A DNA stretch of 21,090 nucleotides from Plakobranchus ocellatus (GCA_019648995.1 BLXT01004769.1:170814-191903); one strand, 5' to 3'; numbered from the stretch's first letter, positions 1 to 10,637 are shown. The notes: generated from the letters alone by a model not told the origin. Translations and numbers: made by a program.

Positions 1-865
1 AAAACATACGACATGAACTTTATGTCGTGGAGAACTACCCTTCTCTGTAGTAAATGTCCTCCTCCTTTACAATTTTCTTGACAAAGAAGTAAAAACGAAA
101 GGCTGCAAAGTCTGTAATCGAATTGCGAGATAGGACCAATCTCATTGTGACAGACGTTTGTTGAATAAAAAGCAGAAACTTTAAAAAGCGAAAGATTAAA
201 CTGAAAATTGAAATTCTGTCAAATGCACATAAAAATAAACGGCAGAAAACTCTCATCATTAAAAAATGTAAGATTTATATAATTTTGAAGATTCATAAAA
301 TTCAAGAAATTTAAACAAAACAGTCAATGGTGTGCCAAAAGACGTAGAAAATAAAATTTCTCATGTTTATGTTTGAAACCTGTACACTTATCCTCAGAAA
401 AGCGAAACAATAGTTGCAGATACGATAATTCATTTCTTGGATGGACTCGCAATATCAAAAATTTTAAGAACATTTTTTATGTATAAAAATATCGTGTCAA
501 TGTCCATAATTTTAAGCTTCATTCTTTGAAAAAAAGGGTCCACTGTTTTAAATAAAACAGCGTTTTGAAAATTCTTCAATACTCGAGATAAAGGGAGACA
601 AGTTACTTTCGGTTGCATGACCCTAAACTTTAATTTAATTTTTTTTTTTTTTTTAATCTTAAGAAAAAAAATCTGTGGGTTTTTTTTGTTTTGTTTTGTT
701 TTGTATTTTTTGTTCATTGTACCATTTATTATCGACCCCCTCAACATTAGCGCTAAGATTACGTTTAGATGCACATGTGAAACACCCACATAAAGAGTGA
801 AGTAAGATGGTAGAAGCATAGAGTTTCTCTCATTTTTATCGGCTCTCATTGTCTCATGTCGCCTC
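1..865. other. AT-rich stretch, no gene recognised
   Basis: Several open frames exist on the minus strand here, but their translations are low-complexity (Phe, Lys and Ile rich) and show no domain I recognise. There is a T run near 640-654 and a short TTTTG repeat near 680-705. I see no splice-bounded exon, RNA gene or transposon protein remnant. Confidence 0.6.
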
Positions 866-1085
866 TGCAAAGGTTTAGCACATTTAGCAATCACTGGATT
901 AATTTGAAGGCCAAACCAGTGGAAAGGTAAACAGTGAATAATTTTCATTGACATTCTTAACTCATGAACAAAACATTTGGTATCAACAATAACCGTATAT
1001 GGTTAACTAAGGACAGGTTTGAGAGGAAATCCATGATTGCCAATATTTCTTTAAAACAAGGTACCTCAAAAAAGAGAGAAGATAC
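866..1085 (+). mobile_element. Family-1 LINE, 3'-terminal fragment (copy A)
   Basis: The plus strand reads CKGLAHLAITG followed by degraded sequence that lines up, base by base, with the C-terminal end of the family-1 LINE ORF and its 3' region elsewhere in this window (2450-2690 and 18631-18870). The shared landmarks are tttagcaatcactgg, the Lys/Arg-rich 'KIEGKR' zone, 'cttaactcatga', 'ggttaact-agga-aggttt' and 'attgccaat'. Only the last ~70 codons plus some 3' flank remain; the frame is interrupted repeatedly. No endonuclease or RT core is attached, so this is a strongly 5'-truncated copy, which is usual for LINEs. It lies directly upstream of, and in the same orientation as, the longer copy B. 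Confidence 0.7.
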
Positions 1086-1228
1086 ACACGTATAAACTGA
1101 ATATGAAAGGTGAATTATTCTTACAACGTAAATTAAAGAACAATTATAAGTTCTAACTGCACAATAAAAACCAGCTTTGAAATTTCCTATTGCTTTGGGC
1201 CTCTCAATACATAATAATTCAAACATTT

Positions 1229-2690
1229 ATAGTTTGTATATGAAGTTAAAAAGCTTTTCAAAGATGATAGGAGCAAAAACCCTGAAATAAAGAAAAACAT
1301 AGACGGTCCAACTATTTTTGAAGAAGAAACAGAGGCAGCAATAAAAAAATGAAAAACATACCAATAGAAATACATGTAATTACAGCATTAGATAATCTAC
1401 AAATACATCTCACAACAAAACTTCCTTATGAAATATACGACAGTGGTACAATACCAGAAGAATGCGCAAGAGTCTAAGACCAGATATATCTGCAAAACAG
1501 TTTGGCTTTATGCCTGATAGAGGGACTAGAAACATAGTATTCACTTTGAAAGGTATATAGAAATGGCAAAATAATTTCCCTCTCTGTTTCATTGGTCATA
1601 CTACGGCCTTCGACGAAATTAAACATGAAGAGCTGTTTCGTATGCTAGTAAAATTATACATTGATGGGAAAGATGGAAAGATCTGAAAGTAATAAGAACT
1701 TTCATACTGGAATCAAACTGCATCCATATGAATTGAAGGAGAACATAATGATTTCAAATTCATCAAAAGAGTTGTTAGGCAGGGATGTATAATGTCTCCT
1801 GATCATTTTAACTGACAGAGTGAAACAATCGAAAGGAATCCTGGTAATATTTCAGACTTAAAAATAATGGAGAGAATCATAATAATCTCAGATATGCAGA
1901 TGATACAGTTTTAATAGCAGAATCTGGTGAACAACTTCAATAACTTTTAGATACTGTTATTTTTTAGAGCGAAAGAATGGGCCTGTCTTTGAATGTAAAA
2001 AAAACGGAATGATGGCCAACTCAAAAAAATCCTCTTACCCCAAATGTAATCTTGTTAGTAAAGGCGAAAAAATCAAACAAGTTACAAAATTCAAATATCT
2101 AGGTTACATGATAACATCAGATGGCAGATGCACAAGTAAAAGAAGAACTATAGCCAAAGATACATTCCAAAAACTGAAACCAATACTTTAAACAGAAACA
2201 TAAGTATGAAAACTATATATTAGGGAAATAAAAGCATATGTGTACAGTCAGTACTTTTGTATGGTATGGTAGCGAGTGTCAGACAATAAACAAGGAAACA
2301 GAGAGAAAACTAGAGGCAGTATAATGTGGTTTATCAAAACAATGATGAGGGCATCATGGCCAGAAAAAGGTCGAATGGATTTGTCCTGAGAGAGGCAAAT
2401 CTTGAGCGAGTACTTATGATATAAAAGCTTAATACAGAAGCGATTACAGTTTTTAGGTCACATTTGCTGACATAAGAATCAAGACCAATTAGCAATCACT
2501 GGAAAGATTGAAGGCAAACGCAGTACAGGTAGACTGAGAGAAGTTTTTATTTAAAGTCTTAAGTCATGAGCAATAGATAAGGGTAGTAACAACAACTTCA
2601 TGAGATTAATAGAGAATACGTTTGAGAAGAGCAACATGATCACCAATGTCTGTACTAGTCAAGGCACAGACAGAGGAAGAAGTATTAAAT
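1229..2690 (+). pseudogene. Family-1 LINE reverse transcriptase, broken (copy B)
   Basis: A non-LTR retrotransposon ORF carrying the reverse transcriptase and C-terminal region, which would copy the element's RNA at its target site. Recognisable pieces in order: KLFKDDR and EEETEAAIKKMKN (upstream of the fingers), LCFIGHTTAFDEIKH (motif A, ~1581-1625), VRQGCIMSPDHFN (motif B, ~1771-1812), YADDTVLIAES (motif C, YADD at 1893-1904), KFKYLGYMITSDGR (2087-2128), then LQFLGHIC and LAITGKIEGKR near 2450-2520. The first catalytic Asp of motif A is Gly here, and stops and frame changes occur throughout, so the copy cannot be functional. The endonuclease half is absent. The best-preserved open piece is 2009-2191. 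The family resembles the AP-endonuclease LINEs I associate with molluscs (RTE-like style); the clade name is inference. Confidence 0.88.
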
Positions 2691-2891
2691 TAGTTTTGTA
2701 CTTAGCAGACATAAGTAAACATATTTGTTGCAATTGTTACACAGAAAAGTCCAATGAATTCATAATTTTCAATTTCTCATGTTGTTACATTTTTCTTTCT
2801 TGCCTGTATTTTTATGATGTCCATTATGCCTAGTTCAGCTTGATTAAACTCGTTTATATACAGTGTATTTGCAGATTCCATGTTTTATGTA

Positions 2892-2893
<2 letters not shown>
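2691..2893 (+). other. Probable 3' flank of LINE copy B
   Basis: AT-rich sequence between the last recognisable LINE codons and the TA microsatellite. It may be the LINE 3' untranslated region, but no second copy in the window extends far enough to prove it. Confidence 0.35.

Positions 2894-2945
<52 letters not shown>
2894..2945. repeat. (TA)n microsatellite
   Basis: About 25 uninterrupted AT dinucleotides, one of three long TA runs in the window (the others at 13628-13690 and 16881-16924). Unlike the other two it is not bordered by the GAAGGGTGC terminal repeat. Confidence 0.95.
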
Positions 2946-2947
<2 letters not shown>

Positions 2948-3837
2948 AGCATGTTTACCCGTTCAAATGAACAGGAAAGGAAAGGCTTAAAATGTTGAAA
3001 AATGGCTCATGGCATGACATTAAGCAGGTTCTCTGGCCTGAACTGGAACATAATCTACCTAACCTGGGTTAAGGCAGTAAACCAAAGAAATAGCCACCGT
3101 AAATGTAACCTTAGTCTAATGTACTTATTGGCTGAGATTGAGCAACCAGTGCTTTGGTAGCCAGGTAAAGATTTGACATTCTTTCACATTCGAATGGAGT
3201 TAAAATCCCAGCACAAAAACATAAACCAAATGTACATGCTTTGTAAAACGCAGCCTTAATGGGGTGTCAGCAATGAGTGGAGTTTGTTTTCTAAATTGAA
3301 AGGGCTTGGGACCTGCACTATTAATTTAACATTAAATTAGTGGCTGCCATGATTCATATACCGTCCAGTTTCAAATGAATTCCCCTGAGAACTCGAGATG
3401 TCATATCCTTCTCAGAACAAAAGTAAACCAAATGAAGTTACGACTACTGACGCAACCTAATTCAGTTTATCCTTGTCTTAGCTGGATCCATAAGTCTGAA
3501 AGTTGGCGTCTTGACTTGGAAGCAGTCTCAGCAAATAAAGATTGACCATTTGAATAGTACACTTTTCAAAATTGTAGTGCTTGAAATTTACAAAAACAAG
3601 GATCAGTCCAAATTAACTCCTGAAAAAAAAACCAGAGAAGATTGAATGAGACACACAGAAAGAAAAATGACATGGTACCGGGAAAGGGAGAACAGATAGC
3701 CCAAAGAGAAGACCGAACACATTGGAATGGAAGGATGAAGGATGAAGCTGGCCAGAACTGCATTGAAACAGGCTGCAGTAAAGGCTTCACCCTAAGACAG
3801 ATATGTGAAATTGAAATGTAAAGCATAAAAGGTAAAA
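2946..3837. other. Unassigned sequence between TA run and tandem array
   Basis: Less AT-rich than the surroundings. A 124-residue minus-strand frame (3566-3940) is the longest reading frame, but it is Phe-rich without a recognisable domain, starts inside the tandem array, and looks like chance. A short imperfect hairpin (ACTATTAATTTAA / TTAAATTAGT) lies near 3320-3345. I cannot name a gene or element here. Confidence 0.5.
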
Positions 3838-4499
3838 AAAAAAACTCAACTTTATTATTATTACTGGATTTAAAAAAACCGGCTGTGATAATGGCATTAA
3901 ATTTTCCAGTCAAGAGTTTCAATAAATACATAATAGTCACAGAATCAAGAAACTGACATTGTTGAAAAGGTGATCATCAATTAGAAAAAGAATTCATGTA
4001 CAGTCCAAAAAAAGAAAAAGCCATTGAGGCAAAAAAGACAAAAGCTTGATGTTAAGACAACTTTATTACTGCTAATAATTAGTAATTGACATCAGTTCGG
4101 TGGCATTAAATGTTGTGGCAAAAACACACTGCAAAGAAAAGTTGAGTATAAATATGGAAAGAAAAAAACTTAATTAAATCTTTGGTGTTAAAAAAAAAAG
4201 ACTTTATTGCTGTAAATAAGAAGAAATTGACATTGGTTTGGAAGTAAAAAATTTTGTGAGGAAAAAGGGAAGAAAAGAAAACTGAATTAAACTTTCGATG
4301 TTAAAAAATCACTTTATTGCTGCAACTAAAAAAGAATAGACATTAGTTTGGTAGCATAACAATCAATCAGTACAGTGCAAAAATAAGCATAAGAAGAAAA
4401 AAAAGACTAAAACAAAGCTTCATGTTAAGATAACTTTATTACTGCAAATAAATAGTACTTGACATTAGTTTGATGGTATTGAATGTTGTGGCCAAAAAA
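3838..4499. repeat. Degenerate tandem array, unit ~110-135 bp
   Basis: At least four head-to-tail units begin at about 4044, 4180, 4292 and 4417. Each contains a core of the form 'tgttaaga-aactttatt(a/g)ctg' followed about 20-30 bp later by 'ttgacatt(a/c)gtttgg' and then an A-rich segment with 'aatgttgtgg' or 'gtgcaaaaa'. A more diverged unit appears to precede them from about 3838. Units differ by many substitutions and small indels, so the array is old. It stops exactly where the minus-strand RLE-type LINE begins, so it abuts that element's 3' side. Confidence 0.8.
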
Positions 4500-5505
4500 A
4501 TTGTGAGGGCACTACTTTGCACGAGCTCAGTACATCCTCTGTAGTTTGCCTACTTTGGCAGAGTGGACATGTAGGGTCGTCCTTCTTTCCCCATCGCACC
4601 AGATTTGCGTTTGAGGGTAGGAGATCATAGAAGGACCTGATGAGGAAGCTTATTCTCAGAGGCGCCATGTGCCAGATATCATTCTATGTTAAGGATCTCT
4701 ATATGGCAGTGTCCCAATTCGTCCACTGACCTTGCTGAGGCTGCTGGACCGCCTTCTGTACCCGTGTAGAATCGTCCTTATTCCTGATCTCATCTATGAT
4801 CATGTCCCTTTTTTTCTCGCCTTCTGTTTTTGATCACCATTTGGCTGTGGTTGATCCAAGGCCCCTGCGGTCAGTTTGAGTTTGACCGATTACCTCTTTC
4901 ATTTTAAGGCATTCTTTCGCCTCGTCTACGGCTTCTGTGACTTTCCACTTTCTTCAAGTTTTCAGGGATGGCTGAACGGTTTTGACCACGGGATCATCAG
5001 ATTCCTCCAACATGGTGAGAAATCTGGCTTTGCCGCATTTATACTCCTCTAGGATAGATTTCATTGGGAGTTTTAGCTTTGCCTTTCGGCAGTACATTGC
5101 CACGTCTGAAAGACCCGGAGGAACCCCCAGCCATTTCCTTGTGCATTTGTTGATTTTAGCTTCTATTGCTTCTACTGTGGTGGAGCAGATATCGTAGACT
5201 AAGAGTGGCCATAAATGTTTGGGAATAAGCATGAATTGCAGGCCCCATATCTTGAATTTACCCTGGAGTCCACACTTGTTAATGGCTAGAAGGTTTTCAG
5301 AAGCGAGCTCTAATGTTTCAGCTCCTCGCCTGGTATCTTTCATAGAGGAATCATACCATCTTTCGGGGCTCCTGACTGGTTCTTGACTAACTGTTGGTAT
5401 TTGCTGTTCTGCTACTGTGAAAGTCGTGGCTTCGTCAACCTTGCCTTTCCTTATTGATAGGCTGCGGGGGTTCTTTGGCTTGAATTCCATCCTGCACCAT
5501 GACAT
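4500..5505 (-). pseudogene. RLE-LINE ORF: RT thumb, linker and zinc knuckle
   Basis: A single minus frame from 5505 to ~4500 interrupted by about four stops. It starts with MSWCRMEFKPKN and SRSLSIRKGKVDEATTF (RT thumb side), runs through WPLLVYDICSTTVEAIEAKI, TRKWLGVPPGLSDVAMYCRK and the 'RKWKVTEAVDEAKECL' linker, and ends with IWHMAPLRISFLIRSFYDLL and the knuckle CPLCQSRQTTEDVLSSC (~4510-4580). Two stops fall where I expect Trp codons, one where I expect Gln and one where I expect Gly. The knuckle His of the usual C-x2-C-x8-H-x4-C pattern is Asp here. The endonuclease domain that should follow is absent. Confidence 0.88.
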
Positions 5506-5539
5506 TAAGTCATGTTAGCGCGTCAACATCCGCCTTGTC

Positions 5540-5959
5540 TCATTCTTCTTTGGAGCAGATAATGGTAGTGTCATCCATGAATCCTTTCAGGGGAGGCATT
5601 GAACATCCACCACCTAGATTGGCGGGACCTGCTCTGCCATCTGCTGCTTTTAATATGACTTCCATGGCCATTACGAACAGTATTGGGGATATTGTGCATC
5701 CCAAAGCAAATCCAACCTCCAAATTGATCCAATTAGTTGTGTAGTCATTTGTTGAGAACCTCATGCGGAATCCAATTAAGTAGTCATGCAGCATCACCTG
5801 TATGACCTCTGGCACATGGTACATTCTGAGAGCTAGCTGGATCATCTCGTGTGGTACTGATCCGTAGGCATTTGCCTGGTCTAGCCATACAACATCAAGA
5901 TTCAGTTTCTCTGACTTGGCCCTCTGGATAGCCTCCCAGATCATTGTTGCATGTTCCAA
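5540..5959 (-). pseudogene. RLE-LINE ORF: RT palm
   Basis: A 139-residue frame holding the catalytic palm. Motif A is LDVVWLDQANAYGSVPHEMI (~residues 21-40) with its Asp present. Motif B is LEVGFALGCTISPILFVMAME. Motif C is FMDD in KGFMDDTTIICSKEE, so both Asp residues are kept. It begins with MEHATMIWEAIQRAKSEK, which directly continues the upstream fingers after a frame change; 'SVQKGGIPEL' can be read in between. The frame ends shortly after motif C at a second indel, beyond which 'ETRRMLTR' continues in the frame of the next piece. Confidence 0.9.
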
Positions 5960-6021
5960 GCAATTCGAAAGCTCAGGAATGCCACCCTTTTGGACAGAAA
6001 TATTTATATATCCATTTTCTG

Positions 6022-7005
6022 TTAGGTATTTAGGCGTGACGCCATGATTGAGAAGAATTTTTCACCTTCTTCATTGAGCAGTGATATTGGGCGAAACTGG
6101 TTTATTCCTTTCGAATCTTGCTCTTTGGGAATATACAACCCCTCTGCAGGCATCCACTCTTTACTGATCTTGATGTTTTTCCATGCACTTCGTAGTATTT
6201 TGTGAAGCTTCTTGAGAACGTTGGTGCATCTTTTGTACAGTAGATAGGGCACTCCATTGGGCCCTGGGGCAAATTTAGCTCTAGCTTTGTTTACTACTGC
6301 TATGACTTCCTGTAGGCTTGGAGGCTTGCTGTCAAACTTTATTCCTGGGGCAGCTGGCCATACAAGGCCGGTAGTTTCTTCCAGGGGTATCTCGCGAGTG
6401 AGATCTGAATATGTCTTCTTCAGATGAGTTTCGAGCTCTTCTCTATCTACTGTCAAAGTTCGAGACTTGGATTGCTGGATGAACTGTCTTGCGAACTGGA
6501 ATGGGTCCCTGATGAAGCGTTCCTGGTTCTTCCTCTTTTGGCTGCGCTTCTTTCTGGCGGACTCAGCTCTGCTCAATGCTGAGTGCCTCGTTTTCAGCTG
6601 GCGCCATATAACCAGAAGCCCATTCGTTTCTTCACTACTTGCTGCTCTAATCTGTTTCTTCAGTTTCCTCTTTTGCTTACGCAAGGTGTCCATTTCTAAC
6701 TGCCTCCTGCTTCTCTGTGGTGGGCATTTGGTTTGGTGTTGTTTCGCTCCAAATGTATCCAGACAGGTTTGATAGACGATATCACCAAAAGTGGCAATTT
6801 TGTGCTCCAGGGTGCTTTTCCTGAGTAGCGAGTCAATCTTGAGGACTTTTTTGCTGTCCAGATCTTCCCGTTGCTTTCCTGAGCTTGCTGGTAGGAAATT
6901 GATCTTTTGACGTTTGTCGCTGCTGGAGTGTCTCAGTACATCGTCTCGGTTCTCAGCTTGGATATCCTTAGCACTGTGGTTTTGAACCTGGCTTTGGTTT
7001 TCCAA
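6022..7005 (-). pseudogene. RLE-LINE ORF: N-terminal region and RT fingers
   Basis: An uninterrupted 327-residue frame. Residues ~100-180 are very basic (KKQIRAAS, ARKKRSQKRKNQERF), suiting nucleic-acid binding. From ~245 the RT domain begins: PGPNGVPYLLYKRC (motif 0 type), a run KLHKILRSAWKNIKISKEW, then IPKEQDSKGINQFRPISLLN (motif 1, ~290-310) and IMASRL. The frame ends at the codons after SRLNT; the family continuation 'KYLTENGYIN' is present in the neighbouring minus frame, so a small indel near 6024-6032 broke it. No N-terminal CCHH or Myb domain, as in typical R2 proteins, is visible. The Met at 7005 is simply the first in frame. The upstream 67-residue frame (7017-7220) is in a different frame and may be 5' leader sequence. 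Confidence 0.85.
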
Positions 7006-7230
7006 CGTCTTAACTGCTACAGCAGTGCGCTGCTGTTGAGACTACATACTGAGACATCCCATCTTAGTCCTGTATAATAATAATATAAACGTTCGTGGAA
7101 AACATTTGGCTTCTTACTTGCAATTGGACTTGTTTCCTGCAACGGGGAACCAGGAGTTGGGCTCTGATTGTTCTTGACATACAGCATTCTGAGATAGCTC
7201 GCCATTGCTTTCGTCGCCACCTTTACTTTC

Positions 7231-8819
7231 GCTGATTCTTAAGAGACTTAGCTACCGAGTTCGTGCTGGGGCTTAAATCTCGGAACTCGCACGTCAAGCC
7301 CACTCACACACATGTATATACATGTACGAGGGTCAGTGTAAAAATTATATATATAAATTTATCTTCTTGCAGTTAAAAATCTATAACTTCTTAAAAGAGT
7401 CTAACGTTAACAAGGTGACTCTTTCATTTGAGCTGTGAAGTAAAGTATAATTTCTAGTTTTTGAAAGACTTTTTGAAAATATTAATTTAGGGAAATACTC
7501 ATTAAAAGAAAATGGGAATCATCCCGACCTATTACACCAATAAACATTTTTTGGTCTGCAGTTTAGTTCATGGATGCTTGTTTAAATTTTTTCTATGGCA
7601 GTGCTTGGTTTTGGCGGAAACATAATTATAGTCTGTCAAACTAGATAATTGCTCTCACTGACAAGATTTCGAAAAATTCATGTCCAAATTAAATTTTGAA
7701 ATTTAATAATAAATTGCTTTATTGCTAAAATTGAAAAAAAAAACTTTTTTTGGCTTAGTTGAGATTTTGTTTTTCCAAATAATTCGCACTCTGGCCATTT
7801 GACACAATGGCAAAGAAAAGTTTGAGCTTATGTCTTAGATCATTTGCAAGGTTAGAAAGAAAACAGCATTGACGCGGGACAGAAGTGGAGACACAGAGAA
7901 AAAAGCCATCAATTTTGTTTGCTCAGAGGGCTAGCGGAAATGAGTAACTAAGGGGGTTATAAAAATGCATTTTGCATTTATTTTTTGACCATGGCAGATC
8001 ATTTCTTTGGACCGCAGCTTTTCTTTTTGCATGTTTGATATATACTGCGTTTGCGTTTGATGATAGCATAGGCAAATTCTGTATAATATAATTTCCCTTT
8101 TCAATAGATCATATTATCGTATACTGCATTATAGTTTTAGTGCCCTTTCAGTAAAATACAGGATATCTTGTTCCATGCATCTTGCCTTTTTCGTCCCATC
8201 TTAAAATGATATATTGATCATAGGTCATAGGTCAACGGAAAATCAGAAATCTCGTACAATAAAGGAGAGATAAGGGCTCGAGTTAGATACAGTTTTCTGA
8301 TTAGAGCATTTATATCGGTTTTGTTTTCTGACCTGAAACACAGAGAAATAGTGTAGAGGAGGCAAAATCGTTCCAGGTTAGCCATTAATACTCATTTTTA
8401 AAATAAATCTTCTTCATTCTTATTAAAGGTAACAACAACAAAAAATCGAAATTGCCTTTACAGGTTCCAGGAAAAAAACAGGAAGAGAAAAATGAATAAA
8501 TAAAAGAGAAAAAGTAGATAAATAAAACGATTAGTTCAGGAAACAAACAAAAAAAACTACTCTCGCTTGCATCCCCTTCCCGAAAACGAAACGAAAGGGG
8601 AAGCTGAGAGTACAGAACTCGGCGGAAAGGGTGGGATTCCGCAGCGAATGAGTTGGATAAATGGAAAAAAAGAAAATTTTTTAGGAGTAAGTTTCAATAA
8701 AAATTAATCTTTAGGTAGGGCCTACATGAATACTGCCCAAAGTAACAATATACTTGCATGAATTAAAAGAGGGAACGGTTAATGCATAATTCAACGCTTT
8801 ACTACATATTTTGAAAGTT
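7231..8819. other. AT-rich stretch, no gene recognised
   Basis: No long or domain-bearing frame on either strand. Small items noted: TATA-like ggttataaaaatg near 7955; a short palindrome aaatgca-ttt-tgcattt near 7964-7980; a CCCCTT/AAGGGG inverted pair near 8570-8600 in a locally GC-richer patch; and a perfect AGGTCA direct repeat described separately. Confidence 0.55.
8222..8234 (+). promoter_or_regulatory. Perfect DR1 motif (AGGTCA-T-AGGTCA)
   Basis: Two exact AGGTCA half sites in direct orientation spaced by one base. This is the classical DR1 site bound by RXR, HNF4 or COUP-TF class nuclear receptors. It lies ~2.4 kb upstream of the candidate promoter at 10638, with no nearer gene start. 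It may equally be a chance or short-duplication product. Confidence 0.3.
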
Positions 8820-9560
8820 GTTTTTTTTCCTGCCACGCAAACTGCTTATAAAATATTTCTGCCTCATGTTTATCTATGTCTCAAAGGCCACCTTCGAATA
8901 GTGTGTGTTAAACTGTATCTTAATTTAGCAATGAACATTTTTGCTTCCATAGGTAACATGTTTATATCGTGTAGTTTGCTTTCGTGTGTTGCCGCATATA
9001 CTGCCAACTACACACCCCAAATAACGCCAATTTTTGATCATTTTCTATCCTTTCTCCGGTCACATTAAGAATACACTTGAATACTTCCCGCCAAAAGTCT
9101 CTCAACCTTTTACAAGGAAGAAAAAATGCTCCATAAAATCATGAACGCCACAAAAGTCACATTCATTGGTTTCTTTTATTTTCATTCTGTACAGTAGGAC
9201 ATTTGTGAGATATATCTTATGTAATATTTTAAAATTTAAAAATATCAATGTAGCTTCTTCGGTGGCTTTATATGGAGGAACACATCGATATCATACTGTC
9301 TTTGCCAAAATCTCTCTCTATATATGGTCGTTTCCTGGGTCTTAACAAGTATTTTTCTAATGTTTGTGTTGGCTAATTCACAAAACCAATTAGCTTTTGA
9401 TCTAGTTCACTATCTAAAGTATGATATATTTCTCTACAATTTACATTTTGCTCACTGTATATAGCTATTTTCCAATGTTTTTATGTCGTGTATTATCGCC
9501 ATGAAGTCAAATGCTAGTCCGACGTAATGTGATCTTTTTTTGAGAGATTGAAAGGCTCTT
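8820..9560 (-). pseudogene. LINE ORF2 C-terminal fragment (L1/Tx1-like style)
   Basis: Minus-strand remnant of a LINE polyprotein's C-terminal end. In order: IRKILVKTQETTIYRERFW (~9370-9310); after a one-base shift PPYKATEEATLIFLNFKILH (from 9278), IYLTNVLLYRMKIKETNE, and the zinc knuckle CDFCGVHDFMEHFFF (first Cys codon 9159-9161); then, one frame over, FWREVFKCILN and DQKLALFGV, and finally INMLPMEAKMFIAKLRYS near 8985-8930. The pattern 'FKILH.IY.TN.LL..MKIK' followed by a CxxC...H knuckle and 'FW' is a LINE hallmark. The last Cys of the knuckle is not seen (Val in its place). Several frame changes are needed, so it is dead. The upstream limit is uncertain. Assignment to an L1/Tx1-like group is inference. 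Confidence 0.8.
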
Positions 9561-9808
9561 ATAAAAAAACAAAAACACCTTACATTTTCTAAAGTTGATA
9601 AAAGTATTTAACACAAAACTTGAATCGTTACCTCATCATTCGAAGTCGTCGAATACAAAAGAGAAAAGTTCCCAACCTCTTTTTGTGCAACATTATACAA
9701 CCAGTTAATTTAATAACTGTTCATTCATAACCAAATAAACCAAGGCATTTACATTTCTTTTCAGTCCCTCACTTACGATCTCCTTGGGAATTGGACCAAA
9801 GTCAGAGT

Positions 9809-10055
9809 AAGACTACTAAACTCTTCAAGATGAGACATTATTTACCTAAGGAATAAGACTAAGTTACTAAATCTTCAATATTAGACATCAACTAAATAAT
9901 GGGACTAAGGTTCGAGCCACATAACCCTACAGTCTGTAAGGATGAGCCTAAAGGCAGAGCTACAGGCTATTACATCTTTAATGCTAGACATAACCTAGGG
10001 GATAAGAATGAGATCACGGCTCAGACTTCTAAATCTTCAATATAAGACATTTTAT
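9809..10055. repeat. Diverged minisatellite-like array
   Basis: The theme '(a)cta(c/t)taaatcttcaatattagacat' followed by 'aacctaaggaataagactaag' recurs about four times, starting near 9812, 9863, 9967 and 10024. Spacing is uneven (~50, ~104 and ~57 bp), as if one unit were longer or partly lost. No coding potential is seen. Confidence 0.65.
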
Positions 10056-10630
10056 AGTTGGAATTCTTACTCCTTTCTTTTTTTTTTTATTATCTTTTGT
10101 TCCTAAAATGTTAAACTACATCGTTAAAAAGTATTTGAAATGGTTGATTGGAAGGTAAAACAAGACTGAAATTAGGACCATCTTCGTTTCTCTAAAAAAA
10201 AAAAATAATAAAAGAAAAGTATTGATAGCTTGATTCAACTAAGTTAATCCTTTCATAATATCTTTACAAGATATATAGTTTGGTGACAATTTTCATCCTC
10301 TATGTGTCTTGCAACACTAATGTGCAATATAAAAGGCTTCTATATAGCATAAAATTAGAGAATGAAGTTGGCAACACTCATTTAGTATCACACAAAAATG
10401 GGTTTTTCTAAACCATAAAACACGACATTTAAGCAATGCACCGTCACAAGAGCAATGAATAAGAAGCACAAAAGCGATACCATTCGCAATTTATCAAAGG
10501 ATGTCTATTAACCGTTTTGTGTCTGGATAAGATAGGAAGCATCTAAGGGAATTCACTATACTGACCACTGGGTAGTAAAGGGAAATCATCCAGGAAAGAG
10601 CAAATACTTACTCAGTTGACTCCCATCCCG
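10056..10630. other. AT-rich stretch upstream of candidate promoter
   Basis: No frame of note. On the minus strand CTGAGTAAGTATTT (near 10604-10617) would make a good splice donor, but no reading frame supports an exon ending there. Confidence 0.5.
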
Positions 10631-10637
10631 CTATTCA

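Larger units (their letters stand above)
4500..7230 (-). mobile_element. RLE-type LINE (R2/Hero-like), 3'-truncated
   Basis: One non-LTR retrotransposon copy read on the minus strand, 5' end near 7230 (the start is uncertain, between ~7000 and ~7330) and 3' limit near 4500. The order is N-terminal basic region, RT fingers and palm, thumb, then a zinc knuckle; each coding piece is described separately. What should follow the knuckle in this group, a PD-(D/E)xK restriction-like endonuclease, is missing, because the sequence passes into a tandem array. The clade is inferred from the FMDD motif C, the GCTISPILF motif B and the CPLC-type knuckle, which I recall from R2-superfamily proteins of cnidarians, fish and molluscs. 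The copy has about two frame changes and at least five stops. Confidence 0.85.

Noticed and set aside
430-954. 174-residue minus-strand open frame
   Set aside because: Lys/Phe/Ile-rich without a domain, and its upper part runs antisense through LINE copy A; best explained by AT composition.
3566-3940. 124-residue minus-strand open frame rich in Phe and Leu
   Set aside because: No motif, overlaps the start of the tandem array, and poly-Phe comes from A-rich plus-strand runs.
6467-6772. 101-residue plus-strand open frame
   Set aside because: Antisense shadow of the RLE-type LINE coding region.
9906-9920. ggttcgagcc as a tRNA/SINE B box
   Set aside because: No A box at the right distance upstream, no cloverleaf, and it lies inside the minisatellite-like array.
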